DNA from: JBCBAP01 sp038532435
GTDB taxonomy: Bacteria; Pseudomonadota; Alphaproteobacteria; Rhodobacterales; Rhodobacteraceae
NCBI GenBank assembly: GCA_038532435.1
Contig: JBCBAP010000014.1
Location: 1 to 64,000, forward strand
DNA length: 64,000 nt
Reading direction: 5' to 3'
Part shown: positions 35,043-43,672 of the stretch, piece by piece
Layout of the letters: every line of letters starts with the position of its first letter
Position numbering within the stretch: position 1 is the stretch's first letter
Program-made: the position numbers and the translations under genes
The notes under the pieces: generated by a model
What the model saw: the letters and a program-made list of their open reading frames with translations, nothing else
Told to the model about the DNA's origin: nothing
Databases searched by the model: none

Positions 35043-35741
35043 TCACCCATGGTGGGCGAGCCCGGTGCGGTGGGGTTCCAGCACGATCCCGTCCATGGGC
35101 ACGCTCAGCAACACCTTCGTCGCCAGGTCCCTGCTGAAGAGCGCGATCATGCTGTTGTTGAGCGCCGGAGACCGCGCCATCAGCTTCCGCAACGCGGCCA
35201 TGTCGATGCTCACATACTCCGTATCGTCGGGCACATATACTGCGGCGCTGGAGGGCTGATCGGTCAGGAAGGCGATCTCGCCGGCGAAGGCAGGGCCGCG
35301 CCCGTCATAGATCTCGCCCCGCTTCAGGATCTCGAACCGCTCCCCGAGGATGACGTAGAGACGGCCGAGCGGCGCACCCTCCTCGATGATCTTGGTCTGT
35401 TCAGTACTCCGATGCCATGTCACGAGGCCGTAGACCTTGCGAAACTGCCCAGGTGTGAGCGTCGAGAAATGGGTGTAGAGCCTGCGCTGATCCCGGGTCA
35501 TCCGCACCTTCGTCCGCTCGAAGATGATGAGGATCACGAGGAAAAGATTGATCGAAGCCAGAACCCCGTTCGATCCCACCGATTGCAGGATCGGCACCGG
35601 CTGCAGCGCGTAGAACAGTAGATCGCAAATGATGCCAAGGCTGACCAGCAGGCGCAGCACCAACTCGTCCCGCACGATAAATCCCGTCGCCTTCAGGATC
35701 AGTCCGGCCAACAGAAGATACGCTACCAATTCTTGAGACAT
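35043..35741 (-). CDS. Membrane protein with cyclic-nucleotide-binding (CRP/Popeye-like) fold
   Basis: A 232-aa protein. Residues about 5-75 hold two or three hydrophobic segments (LVAYLLLAGLILKATGF; SLGIICDLLFYAL; ASINLFLVILIIF). Residues about 100-225 form a cNMP-binding beta-roll: IIEEGAPLGRLYVILGERFEI and the phosphate-cassette-like FAGEIAFLTDQPSSAAVYV. The cassette's conserved arginine (PR-A-V) is replaced by serine, so ordinary cAMP binding is not assured; Popeye-type membrane proteins have the same topology. No output domain or helix-turn-helix follows. Placed just before the cyclase gene in the same direction, it is a candidate effector or regulator of that cyclase. Confidence 0.82.
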   Translation of the reverse strand: MSQELVAYLLLAGLILKATGFIVRDELVLRLLVSLGIICDLLFYALQPVPILQSVGSNGVLASINLFLVILIIFERTKVRMTRDQRRLYTHFSTLTPGQFRKVYGLVTWHRSTEQTKIIEEGAPLGRLYVILGERFEILKRGEIYDGRGPAFAGEIAFLTDQPSSAAVYVPDDTEYVSIDMAALRKLMARSPALNNSMIALFSRDLATKVLLSVPMDGIVLEPHRTGLAHHG

Positions 35742-36322
35742 TCAACCCAACGCCATGACTTACGTGCCCGAAAGGAAGCGCAGTTACCTCCTCAGCACAA
35801 GACATTTCATGGCAATGCGCTTGCCAAGGCGACAAACTGGATCCTCTTTCGACACACACCGGCGCATGGTCAGGAGCGTGCGAGGTCTTTTGCCCGGCGT
35901 GCGGTCCACACAAACAACGCCCCCGTCTCCACTTTCGTGTCTGGGCGGATGCGGCGCGCGTGCGACGGGCCAGGGTCAGACGCCACATGGCCTCATAAGC
36001 GCTCGGTCCGAAGGCATGGATAGCGTGCATCTCACACTTTCGTCCGCATGTTTGGTTCACCGGCGCCAGAGGGCTGATCCGGCGATGGCTGCTGTCCATC
36101 GACGGCGTCAGAAGCCGGCTCATCGTTTAGGCGGCGACGAGGCCGAACACTTGAACGACGCTTCGCTGAGTGTCCGGCAACTCGGTCAGTGAGCCGATCC
36201 CCAACGGTTGCTTTTAGGTCCGTGCAGGAACGAGCCGGATTTCCTCCTCCAACGTGCAAAGCAGCGGGGGTGCACGCCGGAGGAGGGTTATCGCACCCGG
36301 CGCAGGCTCCGGGTGGTTTTGA
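35742..36322. other. 581-bp intergenic region, only a hairpin noted
   Basis: It lies between two minus-strand genes. No convincing coding frame was found; the frames that cross it lack known motifs and good ribosome sites. It probably contains the promoter of the cNMP-fold/cyclase operon and, at 36243-36286, a large hairpin after the giant gene. Confidence 0.55.
36243..36286 (-). other. Long hairpin downstream of the giant RTX gene
   Basis: CCTCCTCC-aa-CGTGCA (36243-36258) pairs with TGCACG-cc-GGAGGAGG (36271-36286), a 16-position stem with two mismatches and a 12-nt loop, 37 bp after the stop. On the minus strand it is followed by AAATCC rather than a U-tract, so it may be a terminator only in part or a 3'-end stabilising structure. 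Confidence 0.45.
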
Positions 36323-39300
36323 TCAAGCGATTGTGTGGAAGTCGTATGCTGAGATGATGCCTGTTTCGTCGAAGGCGATGTAGTCGATGCGTTCGGCGGT
36401 GTGGTCGGTTTCGTCGTCCCTGCTGGTGTCTTCTTCCACGGACACGTCGAAGCCGGTGCCGGTGTTGCCGTCGCCCCGGGCCCAGGCCGGGTCGCTGCCC
36501 GCGAAGCTCGCGAGCGTGGCCAGGACGTGCGCATCGTCGGCGACCCCGTCGCCGAGTGCCACCGTCGCGCCCCCGTCGGTCACGCCGCCGGCGCTGCCTG
36601 CCAGCCAGCCGATGCCCCCCGAGGTGCCCGCGCCCGCCTCGATGGCGACCCAGCCGAGGGTCTCCACCGCGTGGCTGCCGTCATTGTTCGCCTCCTCCTC
36701 CTGCATGGTCAGCTCCACCCCGTCCGCATCCGCGGGGCGCTGGCGCGTGGTGACGAAGTCGCCGCCGTTGAGCGTCTGGACCTGGCTGAGGACCACGGGC
36801 GTGTCGTCGAACTCCGCATCGAAGGTGACGCGCTCGAAGCCCTGGGAGGAGAGCCTGGAGCTGTCGACGGTGCCCGCCTCGAGCAGGCTGCCATCGGGCA
36901 GCATCCAGGTCCCCGCCTCGACGACGAGGTAGGTGACCGTCTCCGCGGTGTGGCGCCCGTCGAGATGGTTGGGCTCCTGCAGCTGCAGCGTCAGCTGATC
37001 GCCCGCGATCTCGCTGATGCGCACGGTCACCGGGTCGAGCCCGTTCTCCGTGGCGACGAACGCCACCACCACCGGGCTCTCGTAGCTCTGCGCCAGGGTC
37101 ACCGTCTGCGCCACGTTGGTCAGCGCCAGCACGCCCGTCTCTGCGACCTGCTCGAGGGGGGCGGTGTAGAGCGTGCCGGCCCCGTCGAAGGCGATGTAGT
37201 CGATGCGTTCGGCGGTGTGGTCGGTTTCGTCGTCCCTGCTGGTGTCTTCTTCCACGGACACGTCGAAGCCGGTGCCGGTGTTGCCGTCGCCCCGGGCCCA
37301 GGCCGGGTCGCTGCCCGCGAAGCTCGCGAGCGTGGCCAGGACGTGCGCATCGTCGGCGACCCCGTCGCCGAGTGCCACCGTCGCGCCCCCGTCGGTCACG
37401 CCGCCGGCGCTGCCTGCCAGCCAGCCGATGCCCCCCGAGGTGCCCGCGCCCGCCTCGATGGCGACCCAGCCGAGGGTCTCCACCGCGTGGCTGCCGTCAT
37501 TGTTCGCCTCCTCCTCCTGCATGGTCAGCTCCACCCCGTCCGCATCCGCGGGGCGCTGGCGCGTGGTGACGAAGTCGCCGCCGTTGAGCGTCTGGACCTG
37601 GCTGAGGACCACGGGCGTGTCGTCGAACTCCGCATCGAAGGTGACGCGCTCGAAGCCCTGGGAGGAGAGCCTGGAGCTGTCGACGGTGCCCGCCTCGAGC
37701 AGGCTGCCATCGGGCAGCATCCAGGTCCCCGCCTCGACGACGAGGTAGGTGACCGTCTCCGCGGTGTGGCGCCCGTCGAGATGGTTGGGCTCCTGCAGCT
37801 GCAGCGTCAGCTGATCGCCCGCGATCTCGCTGATGCGCACGGTCACCGGGTCGAGCCCGTTCTCCGTGGCGACGAACGCCACCACCACCGGGCTCTCGTA
37901 GCTCTGCGCCAGGGTCACCGTCTGCGCCACGTTGGTCAGCGCCAGCACGCCCGTCTCTGCGAACGCCGCGCCGTTGTTGAGGCCGGTCACGTCGGTGATC
38001 TCGAGCGCTGCGGCGGACACGCCCTGCAGCAGGACGCTGCCCGACGCGGGCGTGTCGCCGTAGGTTATCAGGGCGCCGTCGGCGGTGTCGGTGATCTCAA
38101 GATCGAAGAACGTGCCGCCCACCGCGGAGAGGTCGAGCGTGTCCTCCCCGACGGTGAAGTCGGTGATGATGTCCGCACCGTCCGCCGGGCCGAACAGGAA
38201 CACATCCGCATCCGCGCCGCCGGTGAGGATGTCGTCGCCGGTGCCCCCGACGATCCGGTCATCCCCCGCAAGGCCGAGGATCTCGTCATCCCCGGCGAGG
38301 CCGTCCAGACTGTCGGCCTCCCCGGTTCCCAGAAGCAGGTTGCCGGTCCCGTCCGCCACCGCGTCGACCGCCTCGAAGGAGAGCGTGTAGTCGGCCAGCA
38401 CGTCGCTGCCCGCCGCCTGCTTGACCTGAACCGAGTGGGCCTGGGTGGGGAAGACCGTGCGCACCCCGACGAAGCTGACGCCCCCGTCCCCGATGGGATC
38501 GGTGGACACGGGGGCGAAGGTCCCCGTCTGGTTGTTGAACGTCACGCTGAGCTGAAGCTCCGCGGCGCCGTCCGGGGTCGGGTCGTCCACGTCGAGGCGG
38601 AGGATGTAGCGCTCCCCCTCCTCGGCGCGGATCCGGAAGACATCCCTGTCCCCCTGGGTCTCGATCTCGCCGGAGATGCTCTCGCCCTCGCCGAGGGCGA
38701 CCGGGGGCGGCCCGGCGAAGGATTCCGCATCGATGAAGTCATCCTGAAACGCCTCCACCGAGAGGGTGTAGGTGCCGAACTCGTCCGCGCCGGGCTCCGA
38801 GACCTCGAAGACGAAGGTCTCCGTCTCCGACGGCGTGAAGAGCATCTGCGCGTTCTGCCCGGTCCCGCCATTATCGTCCGTGCGGCCCCCGGAGAAGAAC
38901 GAACTGCCGTTCAGCGTGCCCACCCGCAGGGAGGGATCGACCAGCGTGCCGGCGCCGGTTGCCGCCCCTTCCAGATTGATCAGGTACGCGGTCCCCGCCT
39001 CCAGCTCGACGCTGAAATAGTCCCGGTCCGAGGAGAATTGCAGATCGCCGGCCACGTCCTGGCCGATCTCGATGGGGGCAGGGCTGATCGTGCCCGACCG
39101 GTCCTCGTTCGGGTCATCGCCCAGATCATCCAGCTCGCGCACGGTGACCGTGTAGCTGCCGACATCCGTCCCATTCTGCGCCTCGACCGCGACGAAGAAC
39201 GCGATGTCGAGGTCGGCGGCGAAGCCGAACTCCAGCTGGCTGTTCCGGCCAAACCCGCTGTCCGCGTCGACGTCACCGAAGCCGGGGACGCCGTCGGTGA

Positions 39301-42300
39301 AAAGCCCGAACGTGACCTTCGGATCGGCCAGCGTGCCGCCGTTCGTGTCCACCCCCTCAACGTCAATGATGTAGTCCACGAAGGGCTCCGGGAAGAAATC
39401 CATCACGAAGATGTCCACGTCCGCAGCGGTCTCGATCTCACCCGTCACCGCCTCCCCAAGAGAAATCGTCCCCGCCGTCCCTTCCGTCTCTCCAATATCG
39501 TCGAGCACGTCGGCAATCGGGAGGGGGCCGGTGTCGCTGAACTGCACGAACTCGATGTTGCGCAGGATGTCATCGCCCTCGGTCAGCTCCTCGTGGGAGA
39601 TGAGCACGTCGCCGTTGGCCAGAGATACGACGCTGAAGTCCTCGCGCGCGCCGTTGAAAACGGCCACGTCCTCGCCCGCGCCGCCGTCGAGCATGTCGTC
39701 GTCAGAGCCGCCCTCCAGGACATCGTCGCCATCGAACCCGTTGAGGATGTCGGTCCCCCCGAGACCGACGATCCGGTCCGCCTCCTCCGTGCCGTCGAGC
39801 GTGTCATCGCCTTCCGTGCCGGGGATGACCGGGCCAAGCTCCCTCGCGCCGAGATCGGCGAAGTTCGCGCCGTCCGCGCCGATGCCGGTCAGGTCCACCC
39901 GTTGCGCGCCGGAGCCGTCCTGCGCCGGGGCGTCCGGACCGGCGGCATCGAGCGCCGGATTGTCCGCATCCGCCTTGAGCGCGATGGTGGGGAACCCATC
40001 ATTGTCGTCCAGCACCCCTGCGAGACCACCGTTTCGCTCCTCGGTCTGAGCGAAGACGAGGACAGGATCCGCGTTAATGATGTTGGGGTCGGTGGACGCG
40101 TCGAAGGCAGCGGTGTCCGCCCCAACGATGTTAGTCCCAAAGGCCTCGATCTCGCCTCTGCTGCTGGTCGCAAGTTCGGCTGGTGCGCTGGGATCGCCGG
40201 TGGTGTTGCCCAGCACGATGCTGTCGGTGATGCTGATGCCACCCAGCGCAAAACCGCCGCCCCCGCCGGTGCTCCCGCTCTCAACATGGTTGCCGCTGAA
40301 GGTTGAGTTGAGCATCGCGAACGATCCGGAACCGCCCGAAAAACCTCCCCCGAAGGTGGCGGCGGTGTTGTTTGCGACCACCGAGTTCTCGATGCTGCTG
40401 TTGAGCGCCCGCACGCCGCCGCCAGAGCTTTCGCTTACGTTGTTGATGATCGTGGAGTCGATGATCCGCGTGCCGATGTCGCCAAACACGCCACCGCCGG
40501 AGCTGGTTGCGAAGTTGTCGGCGATCAGGCTGTTGCGGATCTCAAGATCGGGACCAAAGCCAGCGAAACCGCCGCCCACGCCAAACCTGCCCTCCGCGCG
40601 GTTTCCGCTGATGATGGAGTCTTCAATGGTCGTTTCGGCGCCTTCCGCAAAGATACCGCCGCCATCGCTGTCCTCTCCAGTGACGGCGTTACCCCGAACC
40701 GTGATGTTGGAGGCAGTGAGCGTACCTTCCGTGTGGATCCCGCCGCCGCGGCTCTGGTCGCCGGTGGCGATGTTGCCGCTCACCTCCACGTTGGTCAGGG
40801 TCAGTTTGCCTTTGGCGTCGATGCCGCCGCCGTCCTCGCGAAAGCCCGAGACCCGCCCCCCGGTGACGGTCAGATCGGTCAGCGTCGCATCGCCCGCGAA
40901 GTTGAACACGTGAGTATTGTTGGCGAGCGCCGCCGCATCGGTGTTTTGCAGATCGGTGATATCGGTCCCGGCAAGGAGCGCGTCGTCGCCCTCCGCGTCG
41001 CCGGTGATCACGAGGTCCACAGCACCGGAGCCGTCGATGATGATCTCTTCTGTCGCTGCGAGCGTGCCCTCGGTCAGCCGGATCAGGCTCTCGGCCCCAC
41101 CAGCAAAGACGGAGCTGTCGAAGGTGATCGTGTCGACCCCCTCGACCGTGTCGGCGAAGGCCAACGCCTCACGCAGGGAGGTAAGGCCGTCCGTCGCATC
41201 CACGACATCAAGGTTGGTGGTGACGATGAGACCGGGATCCTCGAGTTCGGACAGTTCCACTGCGCCCCGGTCAATACCGCCGAGCCCGCCCTGGCTTACC
41301 TCGCGCGGGGTGCCCGCGCCGCGCTGGTCGTTCTGAAAATCGTCGATACTGTCGATGATGTCCGTGCGGTCGCCGTCACCGTTGAGGTCGAGGTCCAGGT
41401 CTGCTTCGCTCAGCGTCGCGCCGATGTTTGCGGTGCCGCTCACCGTGTCGACTGCGGGGTTGGAGGCGGTCGCCTTCAACGCGACTGTCTGGGTCGGACC
41501 GCCATTGTTGCCCAGAACACCAGACTGGATGTCCGCGTCCGCCGCGTTTGGTGCCGTCTCCTCAAACACCGCCGTGACGTCGGCATTGCTGGTGGTGCTG
41601 TTCGTGCCGATGGAGGGTCCGCCGGTGAGAGAGACATTGTCGCCGATCGGTGCCGCGTTACCCGCAATGATGGAGTTCTTGACCGTCGCGATCCCCTCCG
41701 CCTGGATCCCGCCCCCCGAGGTTCCGGAGGAGTTGCCGGTCACGGTGCTGTTCGTGACGCTGATGTTGAAATTCGAATGCAATCCACCGCCGGGGCTGTT
41801 GCTTGCGTCAGCGGCGTGGTTGTTCGCCACCGTGGTGTTGACTGCGACAAGGTCGCCCCGGCGAGCCTGCAGGCCCCCGCCTGAGGAGCCCCTGGCGCCG
41901 GTGCTGTTGCCTGAAACGGTGCTGTCGATCACTAGGATACCGCCAGCGCCGTCCCCGCGGACAGCGCCGCCGTCGCCCTCCTGACCAGTGGTGCTGTTGT
42001 CCGCCAGCGTGGAACGGAGGATGACCACGTCGCCCAACGCGTGGATGCCGCCGCCGCGGGCGCTCGACCCGCTGGTGTGATTGTCGCTCACCGTGCTGTC
42101 GACCACATGGACGAAGCCAGTGGCCTTTACGCCGCCCCCTTCCGAGGCGGTGTTGGTCGTGGAGTTTCCGATGATCTTGCTGTCACGCACGACCAGATCG
42201 CCCGACACGCGCACACCGCCGCCGTCTGCGTTGAGTCCCGTCGTCCGCCCGCCGGTGATGGTGATGCCTTGCAGGGTAGTGTCGTCCGCTGCCGCCAGCA

Positions 42301-42631
42301 CGCGGCTGTTGTCATCGAGCTGATCTGCCGTCGATCCCTTCACATCGGTGAGGAACGTGCCCGCATGGAGAGTGTCATCTCCGTCCGCATCGCCCGTGAT
42401 CGTCACTTCCGTCGCGGAGGAACCATCGATGATGAGCGCGCCGGTCGACGAAAGCTCCCCCTGGGTGAGCCGGACAAGGCTGTTCTCACCTCCGTCGAAC
42501 ACAGCCGCGTCGAACATGATGGTGTCCGTTCCGGCGCTCCCGTTGGCCAGCTCGATGGCTTCGCGCAGGGTCAGTACCCCATCGGAGGCATCCGAGACAT
42601 CGGAATTGCTCGTGACGATAAAAATGGCCAT
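36323..42631 (-). CDS. Giant secreted beta-helix/RTX protein with duplicated C-terminal domain
   Basis: A 2102-aa predicted type I-secreted surface protein. The start at 42631 (MAIFIVTSNSD) has GGGGAG upstream; no Sec signal is present. Residues 1 to about 930 are two CSLREA-type blocks (LTLREAIELANG; TSLREALAFAD) each followed by right-handed parallel beta-helix repeats (GGGI, DSTVSGN-like). RTX nonapeptides follow at about 940-995 (GTEGDDTLDG...GGAGEDVAVF), then PPC-like domains (about 1045-1430), and a second RTX block at about 1430-1480 (GDDRIVGGTGDDILTGG). The C-terminus (about 1557-2088) consists of two near-identical 260-residue units, each with internal H-type-lectin-like repeats (QEPNHLDGRHTAETV / QEEEANNDGSHAVET). 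The RTX repeats bind calcium. An adhesin or glycan-binding role is inferred. No T1SS genes are in the window. Confidence 0.9.
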   Translation of the reverse strand: MAIFIVTSNSDVSDASDGVLTLREAIELANGSAGTDTIMFDAAVFDGGENSLVRLTQGELSSTGALIIDGSSATEVTITGDADGDDTLHAGTFLTDVKGSTADQLDDNSRVLAAADDTTLQGITITGGRTTGLNADGGGVRVSGDLVVRDSKIIGNSTTNTASEGGGVKATGFVHVVDSTVSDNHTSGSSARGGGIHALGDVVILRSTLADNSTTGQEGDGGAVRGDGAGGILVIDSTVSGNSTGARGSSGGGLQARRGDLVAVNTTVANNHAADASNSPGGGLHSNFNISVTNSTVTGNSSGTSGGGIQAEGIATVKNSIIAGNAAPIGDNVSLTGGPSIGTNSTTSNADVTAVFEETAPNAADADIQSGVLGNNGGPTQTVALKATASNPAVDTVSGTANIGATLSEADLDLDLNGDGDRTDIIDSIDDFQNDQRGAGTPREVSQGGLGGIDRGAVELSELEDPGLIVTTNLDVVDATDGLTSLREALAFADTVEGVDTITFDSSVFAGGAESLIRLTEGTLAATEEIIIDGSGAVDLVITGDAEGDDALLAGTDITDLQNTDAAALANNTHVFNFAGDATLTDLTVTGGRVSGFREDGGGIDAKGKLTLTNVEVSGNIATGDQSRGGGIHTEGTLTASNITVRGNAVTGEDSDGGGIFAEGAETTIEDSIISGNRAEGRFGVGGGFAGFGPDLEIRNSLIADNFATSSGGGVFGDIGTRIIDSTIINNVSESSGGGVRALNSSIENSVVANNTAATFGGGFSGGSGSFAMLNSTFSGNHVESGSTGGGGGFALGGISITDSIVLGNTTGDPSAPAELATSSRGEIEAFGTNIVGADTAAFDASTDPNIINADPVLVFAQTEERNGGLAGVLDDNDGFPTIALKADADNPALDAAGPDAPAQDGSGAQRVDLTGIGADGANFADLGARELGPVIPGTEGDDTLDGTEEADRIVGLGGTDILNGFDGDDVLEGGSDDDMLDGGAGEDVAVFNGAREDFSVVSLANGDVLISHEELTEGDDILRNIEFVQFSDTGPLPIADVLDDIGETEGTAGTISLGEAVTGEIETAADVDIFVMDFFPEPFVDYIIDVEGVDTNGGTLADPKVTFGLFTDGVPGFGDVDADSGFGRNSQLEFGFAADLDIAFFVAVEAQNGTDVGSYTVTVRELDDLGDDPNEDRSGTISPAPIEIGQDVAGDLQFSSDRDYFSVELEAGTAYLINLEGAATGAGTLVDPSLRVGTLNGSSFFSGGRTDDNGGTGQNAQMLFTPSETETFVFEVSEPGADEFGTYTLSVEAFQDDFIDAESFAGPPPVALGEGESISGEIETQGDRDVFRIRAEEGERYILRLDVDDPTPDGAAELQLSVTFNNQTGTFAPVSTDPIGDGGVSFVGVRTVFPTQAHSVQVKQAAGSDVLADYTLSFEAVDAVADGTGNLLLGTGEADSLDGLAGDDEILGLAGDDRIVGGTGDDILTGGADADVFLFGPADGADIITDFTVGEDTLDLSAVGGTFFDLEITDTADGALITYGDTPASGSVLLQGVSAAALEITDVTGLNNGAAFAETGVLALTNVAQTVTLAQSYESPVVVAFVATENGLDPVTVRISEIAGDQLTLQLQEPNHLDGRHTAETVTYLVVEAGTWMLPDGSLLEAGTVDSSRLSSQGFERVTFDAEFDDTPVVLSQVQTLNGGDFVTTRQRPADADGVELTMQEEEANNDGSHAVETLGWVAIEAGAGTSGGIGWLAGSAGGVTDGGATVALGDGVADDAHVLATLASFAGSDPAWARGDGNTGTGFDVSVEEDTSRDDETDHTAERIDYIAFDGAGTLYTAPLEQVAETGVLALTNVAQTVTLAQSYESPVVVAFVATENGLDPVTVRISEIAGDQLTLQLQEPNHLDGRHTAETVTYLVVEAGTWMLPDGSLLEAGTVDSSRLSSQGFERVTFDAEFDDTPVVLSQVQTLNGGDFVTTRQRPADADGVELTMQEEEANNDGSHAVETLGWVAIEAGAGTSGGIGWLAGSAGGVTDGGATVALGDGVADDAHVLATLASFAGSDPAWARGDGNTGTGFDVSVEEDTSRDDETDHTAERIDYIAFDETGIISAYDFHTIA
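36367..37146 (-). repeat. 780-bp direct repeat, copy 2 in reading order
   Basis: This copy matches 37183-37962 with no difference seen, at an 816-bp period, separated by a 36-bp spacer (37147-37182). It encodes the last 260-residue unit of the giant RTX protein. The translations in several frames are identical between the copies, so silent sites agree too. Confidence 0.92.
37183..37962 (-). repeat. 780-bp direct repeat, copy 1 in reading order
   Basis: Partner of 36367-37146. Sequence diverges immediately outside both edges (T versus C before the left edge, C versus A after the right edge). The copy count could differ between strains or be mis-assembled. Confidence 0.92.
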
Positions 42632-43672
42632 GTGGACGTGCTCCCCGCTCCGTTCGCTCCTGTCTGAGCAGTAGTCGTCCGAGCGAGAAGTGCGGTTCAA
42701 AAAAAGTCTGGGCACCGCCGGGTCCGTGGGGGACGGATTGCCCCATCGAGCAGCCCAAAGTCGCTCTTTCCCGGGACAGCCCAGGTGAAACAGCATGCAA
42801 GTCTCAGAAATTATTCAATTAACGCTGATAGCGCGCTGAACGGTTCCGATCGCTGCGCGAGGGGTCTAATCAACGTGGCACATGCCGCAGGCGAGCGTGG
42901 ATGTGCACGGTGTTCAGGATACCGGGCGCAACGATGATGGTGTTCGCACGCAAAGCGACCCCGCCCAATTGCGCGCCGATTACGACTGCAGAATTCCGCT
43001 GTTCATCGACAGCGAAGAGGTGTGTCCCGGGCGAGGTATCTCGGCCTCCTGTCAGAGGGGGAGGCCTGGCCGTTGGGGCGTTTGACCTGCCCGGCACACC
43101 GCATACCCGCCGCGGGACAATTGGGCTCGGGCGTGAGCGGACAGGGTGCACTGTTCCTCCTTTCATCACCGGGTTCCATCACAGCTTTGCCCCCCGTTTT
43201 GACAGCTTTGGGCACATTGACCGGAGGCGTCTCAACCATCGGAATTTGAGCAGTCGTGATGAGATCAGATTTACCCTCCGACACCACCCGGGTTCTCAAT
43301 CCGCGCACTCGGCCGAACCGACCCCGAACGGCATCGAAACAGCCCGAACCACCATCCCGGTGACGTCCGTCCAGAGACCCATCGCATTCCTGATCGACGG
43401 CCCGCCTCGAACATGACCGACACGGCCCCAACCCCCTGATCCTGCCTTCTTTGCACATCCGTTGTGTCAGTGTTTCGACCACAGTGAGCAGTTTGAACAA
43501 AATCGCTCACCGCACAGTATGCAAACAAGAACTCTACGGGACATGAAGTTCACTCAATAGTCAGGCTGATTCGCTCTACTCACTTCAACCGAGAGCTGCA
43601 TCCCGCTGAATACATCTTGAACCAATAGGAACTGTGTGAGCATGCTTCGACGTGGTGTTTGGAGTGTGCGAA
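42632..43672. other. 1041-bp region with no recognised gene
   Basis: It separates the divergent RTX protein and VPLPA-CTERM genes. Open frames of 70-170 codons exist on both strands, but none combines motif, start site and steady coding character. A minus-strand frame ending at 42870 has a short protein-like stretch (LFAVDEQRNSAVVIGAQLGG) that could be a decayed gene. A run of seven A at about 42700 reads as a U-tract on the minus strand. The last about 170 bp are AT-richer, as for a promoter. Confidence 0.5.

Noticed and set aside
36367..37962. Duplication read as an insertion sequence or mobile element
   Set aside because: Both copies stay in the reading frame of one protein and carry no transposase, terminal inverted repeats or target duplication.
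36401..40306. Plus-strand open frame of 1301 codons opposite the RTX gene
   Set aside because: It mirrors the repetitive minus-strand gene and even repeats with the same 816-bp period. It has no motifs, and the minus-strand product has clear beta-helix and RTX domains.
42870..43169. Possible 99-codon minus-strand gene
   Set aside because: The C-terminal half looks somewhat protein-like, but the first half does not. There is no ribosome site or family match I can name, so it is kept only as a possible remnant.
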